A stretch of 64,000 nt of DNA, taken from the NCBI RefSeq assembly GCF_003851685.1, contig NZ_CP027727.1:1116001-1180000 (forward strand). The letters are read 5' to 3'. Below the pieces are notes generated by a model. The model saw only the letters and a list, made by a program, of their open reading frames with translations, made no database searches and had not been told where the DNA came from. Each line of letters starts with the position of its first letter. The first letter of the stretch is position 1. Below are positions 7,964 through 15,480 of the stretch, one piece after another. The DNA is from Pseudomonas sp. R5-89-07 (GTDB taxonomy: Bacteria > Pseudomonadota > Gammaproteobacteria > Pseudomonadales > Pseudomonadaceae). The translations under genes were made by a program, and so were the position numbers.

Positions 7964-8584
7964 ATGTGTGGACGTTATGCCCTGTTTCGCTGGAACCCCG
8001 CTTTTGCTGCCCTGCCGGGCTTTCCGGCCGACCAGCAGGCCCAGTGGAATATTTCCCCGAACGATTCGGTGCTGATCCAGCGCGCCATCGACGGCCAGCT
8101 CACCCTGGCGCGCGCACGGTGGGGCCTGACGCCGCCCTGGCTCACCGACCTGTCCCGCACACCGGCCCACGCCCGCGCCGAAACCCTGGCCGAACAACCG
8201 ATGTTTCGCGAAGCGTTCCGCCAGCGCCGGTGCCTGCTACCGGCCAACGGCTTTTACGAATGGCGCGGCACCCAGCGCAAACGCCCGTACTGGCTGACGC
8301 CGGGAGAGGGCTCCACGTTGTTTTTCGCGGCGATCTGGGAAGCGTATCCGGTGCAGGAGCAGGTGTGGTTGAGTACGGCGGTGGTCACTCAAGCTGCGCA
8401 GGCGCAGCGCCGACCGTTGATCCTGGATGCGGCGGGGCAAGCCGCCTGGCTGGATCCCGAGACGCCGCTGCCCGTGCTACAAAGTCTCTTGGCCAGCGAA
8501 CCCGCCGCGTTGCGCGAGCGGGTGCTGGCCAACATGGTCAACGATCCCAAGCTCAATGGGCCGGAGTGCCTGACCCCGGCTTGA
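7964..8584 (+). CDS. SRAP (YedK/HMCES)-family protein with altered active site
   Basis: 206-aa protein of the SOS-response-associated peptidase family, whose members crosslink to abasic sites in single-stranded DNA through Cys2. Visible family features: MCGRY start with Cys2, ARWGLTPPW (residues 50-59), RRCLLPANGFYEW (88-100) with the conserved Glu at 99. Two normally invariant positions differ: the Asn of NARxET is His69 (AHARAET), and the His of the IHDRRP segment is Ala147 (QAQRRP). Crosslink formation may be kept, while crosslink stabilisation or reversal may be changed. The start is fixed by the required Met-Cys. Confidence 0.88.
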   Translation: MCGRYALFRWNPAFAALPGFPADQQAQWNISPNDSVLIQRAIDGQLTLARARWGLTPPWLTDLSRTPAHARAETLAEQPMFREAFRQRRCLLPANGFYEWRGTQRKRPYWLTPGEGSTLFFAAIWEAYPVQEQVWLSTAVVTQAAQAQRRPLILDAAGQAAWLDPETPLPVLQSLLASEPAALRERVLANMVNDPKLNGPECLTPA

Positions 8585-8632
8585 GCCGGAGGGTTGTGAG
8601 ATGCGTCCGAAATTAAGCACTTAAACCTCTGA

Positions 8633-8651
8633 TGTATCTGGCGCTGATACA
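8633..8651. promoter_or_regulatory. Inverted repeat upstream of the M48 protease gene
   Basis: TGTATC-N7-GATACA, a perfect 6-bp dyad 45 bases before the protease ATG. It could be an operator; I do not recognise the regulator. Confidence 0.3.
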
Positions 8652-8695
8652 AATGTCCGCCTACGATACGCGCCATGTTTTCAGGGAGAGCGTTC

Positions 8696-9514
8696 ATGAA
8701 GAAGTCATTGGCGGTAAGCGGGTTGGTTGCAGCGATGTTGCTGGCCGGGTGTCAGTCGGTCAACACCACCAGCGGTGGCGCGGTTGGGGTTGAGCGCAAG
8801 CAGTACATGTTCAGCATGCTGTCGAGCCAGGAAGTCGACCAGATGTACGCCCAGTCCTACCAGCAAACCTTGGGTGAGGCGAGCGGCAAAGGCGTGTTGG
8901 ACAAGACCAGCGCCAACGCCAAGCGCGTGCAGGCCATCGCCAATCGGCTGATCGCCCAGGCACCGACGTTCCGCCCGGATGCGGCGCAATGGAAGTGGGA
9001 AGTGAACCTGATCAAGAGCGATGAGATGAATGCCAACTGCGGGCCGGGTGGCAAGATACTGGTGTACAGCGCGTTGATCGACAACCTCAAGCTCACCGAT
9101 GACGAACTGGCCGCCGTGATGGGCCATGAGATCGCCCACGCCTTGCGTGAACACGGTCGCGAAGCCATGTCCAAGGCCTACGGCATTGAAATGGCCAAGC
9201 AGGGCGCCGGCGCGTTGTTCGGGCTGGGCCAGGACAGCCTGGCGCTGGCCGATACCGTGGCCAACTACGGCATGACCTTGCCCAACAGCCGCAGCAACGA
9301 GAACGAAGCCGACCTGATCGGCCTGGAGCTGGCCGCCCGCGCCGGCTACAACCCGAACGCGGCGATCACGCTGTGGAACAAGATGGCCAAGGCCTCGGAA
9401 GGCGCGCCTCCGGAGTTCATGAGCACCCACCCGGCTTCGGACAGCCGTATCGCCTCGTTGCAGGCGGCAATTCCGAAGGTGATGCCGCTCTACCAGCAGG
9501 CCAAGAAGTCCTGA
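8696..9514 (+). CDS. M48-family metalloprotease lipoprotein (LoiP/YcaL-like)
   Basis: 272-aa lipoprotein protease of the periplasm or outer membrane. The lipobox is LLAGC with Cys19. The zinc motif is HEIAH at residues 144-148, and the third ligand comes from NENEAD (about 201-206). The family (LoiP, YcaL, BepA relatives) degrades misassembled outer-membrane proteins. ATG 8696 is preceded by AGGGAGA; the frame begins at 8675 without a ribosome site. No TPR domain is present, so it is not BepA itself. It ends 18 bases before a REPIN. Confidence 0.9.
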   Translation: MKKSLAVSGLVAAMLLAGCQSVNTTSGGAVGVERKQYMFSMLSSQEVDQMYAQSYQQTLGEASGKGVLDKTSANAKRVQAIANRLIAQAPTFRPDAAQWKWEVNLIKSDEMNANCGPGGKILVYSALIDNLKLTDDELAAVMGHEIAHALREHGREAMSKAYGIEMAKQGAGALFGLGQDSLALADTVANYGMTLPNSRSNENEADLIGLELAARAGYNPNAAITLWNKMAKASEGAPPEFMSTHPASDSRIASLQAAIPKVMPLYQQAKKS

Positions 9515-9531
9515 CCTCTGTGAAACACTAA

Positions 9532-9623
9532 ATGTGGGAGGGGGCTTGCCCCCGATAGCGGTGGGTCAGCTTATAAATACTGAGCTGAAATACCGCAATC
9601 GGGGGCAAGCCCCCTCCCACATT
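9532..9623. repeat. REPIN copy B
   Basis: Same inverted arms as copy A (ATGTGGGAGGGGGCTTGCCC and complement) with centre GATAGCGGTGGGTCAGC...; it lies between the convergent M48 protease and manganese exporter genes. Confidence 0.93.
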
Positions 9624-9640
9624 GGATTGGGTTTGCAGAT

Positions 9641-10225
9641 TTAGATCCAGCCACTGCTTTGCATGGCTTTGTACACCGCCACAATCGCCAGCACGAAAAA
9701 CGCCGTCGCCGCCAATCGGCGAATCAACGTCAACGGCAACTTCTCCGCTGCAAAATTCCCCGCCAGCACGACCGGCACGTTGGCAATCAACATGCCCAGG
9801 GTGGTGCCGATGATCACCAGCCACAACTCCGGATACTGAGCCGCCAGCATCACCGTGGCGATCTGGGTCTTGTCACCGATTTCCGCGATAAAGAACGCAA
9901 TCAGCGTGGTCAGGAATGGCCCGAACTTGCGCGTGGTGCTGGCTTCGTCATCGTCGAGTTTGTCCGGCACCAGTGTCCACAGCGCCGTGGCACAGAAGCT
10001 CGCTGCGAGAATCCAGTGCAGCACCGCATCGGAAAAGAAACTCCCGAACCAGGCGCCGACTGCGCCGGCCGCCGCATGGTTGGCCAGGGTCGCGGCGACG
10101 ATGCCGGCGATGATGGGCCAGGGCTTGCGAAAGCGCGCAGCGAGAATAAGCGCGAGCAGTTGCGTCTTGTCGCCGATTTCGGCCAGGGCAACGATTGCGG
10201 TAGGAACGAGCAGTGAATCCAGCAT
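9641..10225 (-). CDS. Gdt1/TMEM165-family (UPF0016) manganese exporter
   Basis: 194-aa inner-membrane protein with six predicted helices in two homologous halves, each carrying the family motif EIGDKT (residues 16-21 and 115-120). Bacterial members (MneA type) export Mn2+. The start is ATG 10225: although the frame stays open to 10450, that region is the riboswitch leader and does not look like protein. A yybP-ykoY manganese riboswitch directly upstream strongly supports a manganese role. Confidence 0.92.
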   Translation of the reverse strand: MLDSLLVPTAIVALAEIGDKTQLLALILAARFRKPWPIIAGIVAATLANHAAAGAVGAWFGSFFSDAVLHWILAASFCATALWTLVPDKLDDDEASTTRKFGPFLTTLIAFFIAEIGDKTQIATVMLAAQYPELWLVIIGTTLGMLIANVPVVLAGNFAAEKLPLTLIRRLAATAFFVLAIVAVYKAMQSSGWI

Positions 10226-10256
10226 CAGGTAGGTTTCCAGGGGCGGGTCGACACGG

Positions 10257-10305
10257 CTATGACACGTACAGCCTTCCCGCCCCGGGTAAGGTGTGCGTGT
10301 CATAG
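10257..10305 (-). promoter_or_regulatory. Expression-platform hairpin of the Mn riboswitch
   Basis: Perfect 10-bp inverted repeat CTATGACACG / CGTGTCATAG, lying between the aptamer and the exporter start. It probably switches with the aptamer to control translation or transcription of the exporter. Confidence 0.6.
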
Positions 10306-10334
10306 GTCTTGTCAAACCCCGGTCCGTCTGTGCG

Positions 10335-10436
10335 GACTCCTGGGTCGCATACGCCATGGTCTGCTGACCAAGTATGTTGACGTATGCCGGACGAGCATGG
10401 GGCTCGTGGGAGACTACTCCCCTAGGACGGAGCGGA
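10335..10436 (-). promoter_or_regulatory. yybP-ykoY manganese riboswitch
   Basis: On the minus strand the leader reads CTAGGGGAGTAGTCTCCC, then a hairpin CACGAGCCCCATGCTCGT, then ACGTCAACATACTTGGTC and a GCATACG...CGTATGC closing stem. GGGGAGTAG followed by GTCAACATACT is the conserved core of the yybP-ykoY aptamer, a Mn2+ sensor that controls MntP, Alx and UPF0016 genes. It lies about 110 bases before the Gdt1-type exporter, in the expected orientation. Confidence 0.9.
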
Positions 10437-10485
10437 TTCTGCCTAGGCAAAACCCATTCGGCAAGCGTTCTTTTTCAAGCGTTCG

Positions 10486-11484
10486 TCAGGGGCGCTTGGC
10501 CCGGTAGATGCGAAAACCGTTGCCTTCGGCCTTCACGGCGCAGATGCCCAAGTGCTCTTCGATCAGCGGCTGATACTTCAGGAAGCTATTCGCGACAAGG
10601 CGCAATTCGCCACCTTTTGCCAGATGTTTGCCCGCTTTTCGCAGCAGGTTTTCCGTGGCGAAGTAATCGGTGTGCACCCCGACATGGAACGGCGGGTTGC
10701 TCAGGATCGCGTTCAAACCCATCGGTGCGGCGTCGATGCCGTCACCGGTCAACACCTCGGCTTCCAGGCCATTGGCGGCCAGGGTCAGGCGGCTGCTGGC
10801 GGCGGCGAAGGCGTCCACATCGAGCATCGTTACGGTGTTATGCGGGTAGCGACGTTTCACCGCGGCGCCCAGAACGCCGGCGCCGCAACCGAAGTCGAGC
10901 AAATGCCCGCTGGGCAGCTTGTCCAGGTGCTCCAGCAACAGTTCGGTACCACGGTCCAGACGACCATGGCTGAACACGCCCGGCAGGCTGACTACCTTCA
11001 GTGGCCCATCTACCAGCGGTACCTCGAAGGTCTGCGCCAGGCTGCCCAGTTCGCGCGCTTGCGGCGCGTTGTCCACGGTGACCTGCCAGAGCTGACAATG
11101 CCGTGCGTTATCCAGCTTGCGCGGTTTGCCGAAGGGGATCATCTGTTTGGCGGCGCTTTCGATGCCGGCTTTTTTCTCGCCCACCAGGAACAGCTCGGCG
11201 CCGGGCAGGCGTGCGGCCACGGCGTTGAGCAGGTAGTCGGTGAGGTCTTTGGACTTGGGCAGGAAAATCACCGCCGCATCGAATGCGCGCTCAGGCACAG
11301 TCACACCGAACTCGCTGCGCTCGGGAAAGCGTGCCTCAAGCACCGCCTGATCGCCAGCATGCCAGCACCAGCCGTGGGCGTTGGGCAGGCGCCCTAGCAA
11401 ATCGTCGGCCGGCAAACCGACCAGCAGCAGGTTGCCTTGAAAAAGTTCGGCCTGGCGAAGCAGTACTTCACTGCGCGGATCCAT
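10486..11484 (-). CDS. rsmC: 16S rRNA (guanine-1207-N2)-methyltransferase
   Basis: 332-aa two-domain methyltransferase that makes m2G1207 in 16S rRNA using SAM. The C-terminal Rossmann domain has the SAM motif DFGCGAG (residues 197-203) and the catalytic NPPF (263-266); the N-terminal half is the degenerate duplicate domain seen in RsmC. hprA lies 30 bases upstream on the same strand; the rsmC-hprA pairing is conserved in Pseudomonas (PA4627/PA4626). Confidence 0.93.
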   Translation of the reverse strand: MDPRSEVLLRQAELFQGNLLLVGLPADDLLGRLPNAHGWCWHAGDQAVLEARFPERSEFGVTVPERAFDAAVIFLPKSKDLTDYLLNAVAARLPGAELFLVGEKKAGIESAAKQMIPFGKPRKLDNARHCQLWQVTVDNAPQARELGSLAQTFEVPLVDGPLKVVSLPGVFSHGRLDRGTELLLEHLDKLPSGHLLDFGCGAGVLGAAVKRRYPHNTVTMLDVDAFAAASSRLTLAANGLEAEVLTGDGIDAAPMGLNAILSNPPFHVGVHTDYFATENLLRKAGKHLAKGGELRLVANSFLKYQPLIEEHLGICAVKAEGNGFRIYRAKRP

Positions 11485-11514
11485 GGTCTGCTCCTTGAAA
11501 AGGGGCGCAGTTTA

Positions 11515-12483
11515 TCAACTGACGACGCGAAGCGGGGCACCGTTGAAAAAGCCCAGCGCGTTTTCGCTCAATTGCCCGACGATCCGTTGCCGCGCCTCAC
11601 GGCTGCCCCAGGCGTTATGGGGCGTGACGATCAGCCGGGGAATATCAGTGGCCAGCAGCGGGTTGCCGTTGACCGGAGGCTCCACACTCAACACATCAGT
11701 GGCCGCTCCGCCCAGGTGCCCACTGCGCAGCGCATCGGCCAGGGCCTGTTCGTTGATCAAACCACCGCGTGCGGTGTTGACGACAAACGCGCCGGGCTTG
11801 AGCAATGCCAGTTCGCGCGCGCCAATAAAGTCGCGGGTGTGCTCGTTGAGCGGGCAATGCAGGGTTAGCGCATCGACCTGTGCCAGCAGCTCATCCAGCG
11901 GCACGCGGTCGGCGCGGGCAGGGCGGCCGGGAATCGCGCCGAGCAGCACGCGCATGCCGAACGCTTCGGCCAGGCGCGCCACGGCGCTGCCCAATTCGCC
12001 ATGCCCGAGCAGGCCGAGGGTTTTGCCCTCCAGCTCGACAATCGGGTAGTCCAGCAGGCAGAACTGTTTGGCCTGCTGCCATTTGCCCGCAGCCACATCC
12101 CGTTGATAGTCCTTCAGGCGCGTGGCGAGGTTGAGCAACAGCATGATCGTATGCTGGGCCACCGACGGTGTGCCGTAGCCCTGGCAGTTGCTCACGGTGA
12201 TGCCGTGAGCGCGGGCGGCCTCAAGGTCGATATTGTTGGTGCCGGTGGCCGACACCAGGATCAGCCGGAGCTCCGGGCAAGCCGCCAGGGTCTGGGCGTT
12301 GAGCGGGATTTTGTTGCTAATGACCACCTGCGCGCCCTGCAAGCGTTCGAGCACATTCTGCGGCGTGGTCTGCTCGAACAACTGCAGCTCGCTGAAGCAG
12401 GCGCGCAAGCCGCTGAGGTCGAGATCGCCAAGGTCCAGGGAGGGGTGATCGAGGAAGACGGCGCGGCGATTGTTCATGATCAA
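11515..12483 (-). CDS. hprA: Hydroxypyruvate reductase / glycerate dehydrogenase
   Basis: 322-aa D-2-hydroxyacid dehydrogenase reducing hydroxypyruvate to glycerate with NAD(P)H. The nucleotide motif is GHGELGS (160-166); the catalytic triad is readable as Arg239 (NTARGG), Glu268 (SVEPP) and His289 (TPHNAW). The start may be ATG 12483 or the ATG two codons later. Divergent from the LysE-type gene with an 81-base spacer. Confidence 0.9.
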   Translation of the reverse strand: MIMNNRRAVFLDHPSLDLGDLDLSGLRACFSELQLFEQTTPQNVLERLQGAQVVISNKIPLNAQTLAACPELRLILVSATGTNNIDLEAARAHGITVSNCQGYGTPSVAQHTIMLLLNLATRLKDYQRDVAAGKWQQAKQFCLLDYPIVELEGKTLGLLGHGELGSAVARLAEAFGMRVLLGAIPGRPARADRVPLDELLAQVDALTLHCPLNEHTRDFIGARELALLKPGAFVVNTARGGLINEQALADALRSGHLGGAATDVLSVEPPVNGNPLLATDIPRLIVTPHNAWGSREARQRIVGQLSENALGFFNGAPLRVVS

Positions 12484-12564
12484 CTGTACCTTTTGCGGCG
12501 AGGTTCGAAGGCGTAATCTGCTGAGCCTATCAGATCAAATAATCAGCTACTTAATGGAGTGCGC

Positions 12565-13197
12565 ATGTACGTCGCCGAGTTTTTGACCGTAGCCTTGATT
12601 CACTTGTTGGCGGTGGCCAGCCCCGGGCCGGACTTTGCCGTGGTGGTTCGTGAAAGCGTGACCCATGGCCGTCGCGCCGGTACCTGGACGGCGTTGGGCG
12701 TCGGTTCGGCGATTTTTCTGCACGTCGGATACTCGTTGCTGGGCATCGGTTTGATCGTGTCCCAGTCCATCGTGCTGTTCAATGCGCTGAAATGGGCGGC
12801 AGCGGCCTACCTGCTGTATATCGGCTTCAAGGCGCTGCGCGCGCAACCGGCCAAGCCTGCGGCCGAAGGCGAGCTGCATCGCGAGGCGGGCGAGCGCACC
12901 CCTCGCGGCGCGTTCACGGCGGGCTTCGTGACCAACGGCTTGAACCCCAAGGCCACGCTGTTTTTCCTGTCGCTGTTCACGGTGGTGATCAACCCGCACA
13001 CACCGCTGGCGGTGCAGGCCGGTTATGGCCTGTACCTGGCAGTGGCGACAGCGCTGTGGTTTTGCCTGGTGGCCATGCTGTTCAGCCAGCAGCGCGTGCG
13101 CGCGGGCTTTGCGAAGATGGGGCATTGGTTCGATCGCACCATGGGCGCGGTGCTGATTGCGATTGGGGTGAAACTGGCGTTTACCAGCATGAAGTAA
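12565..13197 (+). CDS. LysE/RhtB-family amino-acid exporter
   Basis: 210-aa inner-membrane protein with about six helices. The family signature ASPGPDFAVVVRESV is at residues 18-32 and GLNPKATLFFLSLF near residue 130. The family exports amino acids or related solutes; the substrate is not readable here. ATG 12565 follows GGAG at 12556-12559. A REPIN begins 30 bases after the stop. Confidence 0.88.
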   Translation: MYVAEFLTVALIHLLAVASPGPDFAVVVRESVTHGRRAGTWTALGVGSAIFLHVGYSLLGIGLIVSQSIVLFNALKWAAAAYLLYIGFKALRAQPAKPAAEGELHREAGERTPRGAFTAGFVTNGLNPKATLFFLSLFTVVINPHTPLAVQAGYGLYLAVATALWFCLVAMLFSQQRVRAGFAKMGHWFDRTMGAVLIAIGVKLAFTSMK

Positions 13198-13227
13198 TTG
13201 CCGCTCACTCAAGCCGGCACGGTCAAA

Positions 13228-13319
13228 ATGTGGGAGGGGGCTTGCCCCCGATTGCGGTGGATCAGCTGATAAATACTTGGCTGAAGCACCGCTATCGGGG
13301 GCAAGCCCCCTCCCACATT
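13228..13319. repeat. REPIN copy C
   Basis: Same arms as copies A and B, centre GATTGCGGTGGATCAGCTGA. It lies between the LysE-type and acyl-CoA ligase genes, both on +. Confidence 0.93.
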
Positions 13320-13463
13320 GGATCTTCGTGAACCGTAGGTGCTGGCTAAAAGCTAGTATTTGCTGGCTCTGCAAATCATTCCTTTGGCTGATTTGGTTGA
13401 AACATAACGTCTCTACAGTGCAGGTCTTCAAGCCAAGACCGCGCAGTCATAAAAGGGATTCGT

Positions 13464-15146
13464 ATGTTGCAGACCCGTGTCATCCCACCCGCCGAAGGCG
13501 CTTACCAATACCCGCTGTTGATCAAGCGCCTGTTGATGTCCGGAACCCGTTACGAAAAGACCCAGGAAATCGTCTACCGCGACAAACTGCGCTACACCTA
13601 CCCGACCCTGATCGAGCGCGTTGCGCGCCTGGCCAATGTGCTGACCGAAGCCGGGGTCAAGGCCGGCGACACGGTGGCGGTGATGGACTGGGACAGCCAC
13701 CGTTACCTGGAGTGCATGTTCGCCATTCCGATGATCGGTGCGGTGATCCACACCATCAACGTGCGCCTGTCGCCTGAACAGATCCTCTACACCATGAACC
13801 ACGCCGACGACCGCTTCGTGTTGGTCAACAGCGAGTTCGTGGGGCTTTACCAGGCCATCGCCGGGCAACTTACCAGCGTCGACAAGACCTTGCTGATCAC
13901 CGACGGCGACAGCAAGACCGCCGACCTGCCCAACCTGGTGGGCGAGTACGAAACCCTGCTGGCTGCCGCGAGCCCGAAGTACGACTTCGAGGATTTCGAC
14001 GAAAACTCCGTCGCCACCACGTTCTACACCACCGGCACCACCGGCAACCCCAAGGGCGTGTATTTCACCCACCGCCAACTGGTGCTGCACACCATCGGCG
14101 TGGCGACCATCATGGGCAGCGTCGACAGCGTGCGTTTGCTCGGTACCAACGACGTGTACATGCCGATCACGCCGATGTTTCATGTGCATGCCTGGGGCCT
14201 GCCGTATGTGGCGACCATGCTCGGCCTCAAACAGGTCTACCCCGGTCGGTACGACCCGGAATACCTGGTGGAGCTGTGGCGCAAGGAAAATGTCACCTTT
14301 TCTCACTGTGTGCCGACCATCCTGCAAATGGTGCTCAACGCCAAGGCGGCGCAGGGCGTGGATTTCGGCGGGTGGAAAATCGTCATCGGCGGCAGCGCGC
14401 TCAACCGTTCGCTGTACGAAGCCGCCAAGGCCCGTGGCATTCAATTGACCGCCGCATACGGCATGTCCGAGACCGGGCCGCTGGTGTCCTGTGCCCATCT
14501 CAATGCCGAGCTGATGGCCGGCAGCGAGGACGAACGCACCACCTATCGCATCAAGGCCGGTGTGCCCGGGCCTTTGGTGGAGGCGGCGATCATGGACACC
14601 GATGGCAACTTTTTGCCTGCCGACGGCGAATCCCAGGGCGAGCTGGTATTGCGCGCACCCTGGCTCACCGAGGGCTATTACAACGAGCCGCAAAAGGGCG
14701 CCGAGCTGTGGGCCGGGGGCTGGATGCACACCGGTGATGTCGCCACCCTGGACGCGTTCGGTGTGATCGATATCCGCGACCGTATCAAGGATGTGATCAA
14801 GACCGGTGGCGAGTGGATTTCTTCCCTGGCCCTGGAAGACCTGGTCAGTCGTCACCCGGCGGTACGCGAAGTAGCGGTGGTGGGGATTGCCGATCCGCAG
14901 TGGGGCGAGCGTCCGTTTGCCCTGTTGGTATTGCGTGATGGCCATGTGATAGGCGCCCGCGAGCTCAAGGAGCACCTCAAGCCGTTCGTTGAATTGGGCC
15001 ACTTGAGCAAGTGGGCGATTCCGAGCCAGATCGCTGTTGTTACTGAAATTCCCAAGACCAGCGTCGGCAAGCTCGACAAAAAACGTATCCGCATCGACAT
15101 CATCGAATGGCAGGCCAACAACAGTACGTTCCTGTCGACCCTCTGA
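13464..15146 (+). CDS. Medium/long-chain fatty-acyl-CoA ligase (AlkK-like)
   Basis: 560-aa AMP-forming ligase that activates fatty acids with ATP and CoA for beta-oxidation. P-loop motif TTGTTGNPKG at 189-198, A5 motif YGMSE at 332-336, hinge region with IKDVIKTGGEWIS, and the catalytic Lys segment TSVGKLDKK near 540. ATG 13464 is preceded by AAAGGGA. DUF1302 and DUF1329 genes and a LuxR regulator follow on the same strand, a set I recall also from P. putida (PP_0763-0767 region); this suggests use of fatty acids released from, or imported as, larger lipids or esters. Confidence 0.88.
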   Translation: MLQTRVIPPAEGAYQYPLLIKRLLMSGTRYEKTQEIVYRDKLRYTYPTLIERVARLANVLTEAGVKAGDTVAVMDWDSHRYLECMFAIPMIGAVIHTINVRLSPEQILYTMNHADDRFVLVNSEFVGLYQAIAGQLTSVDKTLLITDGDSKTADLPNLVGEYETLLAAASPKYDFEDFDENSVATTFYTTGTTGNPKGVYFTHRQLVLHTIGVATIMGSVDSVRLLGTNDVYMPITPMFHVHAWGLPYVATMLGLKQVYPGRYDPEYLVELWRKENVTFSHCVPTILQMVLNAKAAQGVDFGGWKIVIGGSALNRSLYEAAKARGIQLTAAYGMSETGPLVSCAHLNAELMAGSEDERTTYRIKAGVPGPLVEAAIMDTDGNFLPADGESQGELVLRAPWLTEGYYNEPQKGAELWAGGWMHTGDVATLDAFGVIDIRDRIKDVIKTGGEWISSLALEDLVSRHPAVREVAVVGIADPQWGERPFALLVLRDGHVIGARELKEHLKPFVELGHLSKWAIPSQIAVVTEIPKTSVGKLDKKRIRIDIIEWQANNSTFLSTL

Positions 15147-15480
15147 CGCCTCTTGCCGCGCCCTTCCGGGCGCGGAAATGCTCTATCTCAAGCCTCTACT
15201 TGTGATTTGCCGAATTTCAGCCATCCTTCCCGCGTCGACCTTCGTCGGCGTGGCGAAAGGGTCGTGGCAGACGGGTTGGTGATGCAAATCACACTTTAGA
15301 GGGATCAAGCACTACCCCCTGCTGGCTATAGTCCCTTCCAGAGTTTTTCGTAGATGTTGCGCTTCGGGTGAGGGTGGCCCGGTTGTCGCTCGGCATTGGA
15401 ATCGTTGTATCCCGGCCGTTACATGCATCTTCAGAAAGAGCTCACTGCCATAACAATAAAATGCACATGGAGTAGCGTCG
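15147..15480 (+). other. Spacer before the DUF1302 gene
   Basis: 334 bases without a gene. A GC hairpin (15156-15175) follows the ligase stop. The rest probably holds the DUF1302 promoter; a stretch CTACCCCCTGCTGGCTATAG (about 15312-15331) stands out as a possible activator or promoter element, but I cannot match it to a known site. GGAG lies 8 bases before the ATG. Confidence 0.4.
15156..15175 (+). terminator. GC hairpin after the ligase gene
   Basis: CCGCGCCC-TTCC-GGGCGCGG, an 8-bp perfect stem 10 bases after the stop, without a T tract. Possible weak terminator or mRNA 3' end stabiliser. Confidence 0.4.

Noticed and set aside
13408..13422. Possible PsrA operator (GAAAC-N5-GTCTC) upstream of the acyl-CoA ligase
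   Set aside because: Wrong spacer length and one mismatch against the PsrA consensus; not reliable.
15390..15420. Possible sigma54 promoter before DUF1302
   Set aside because: GG and the downstream element lack the GC at the required 10-base distance.
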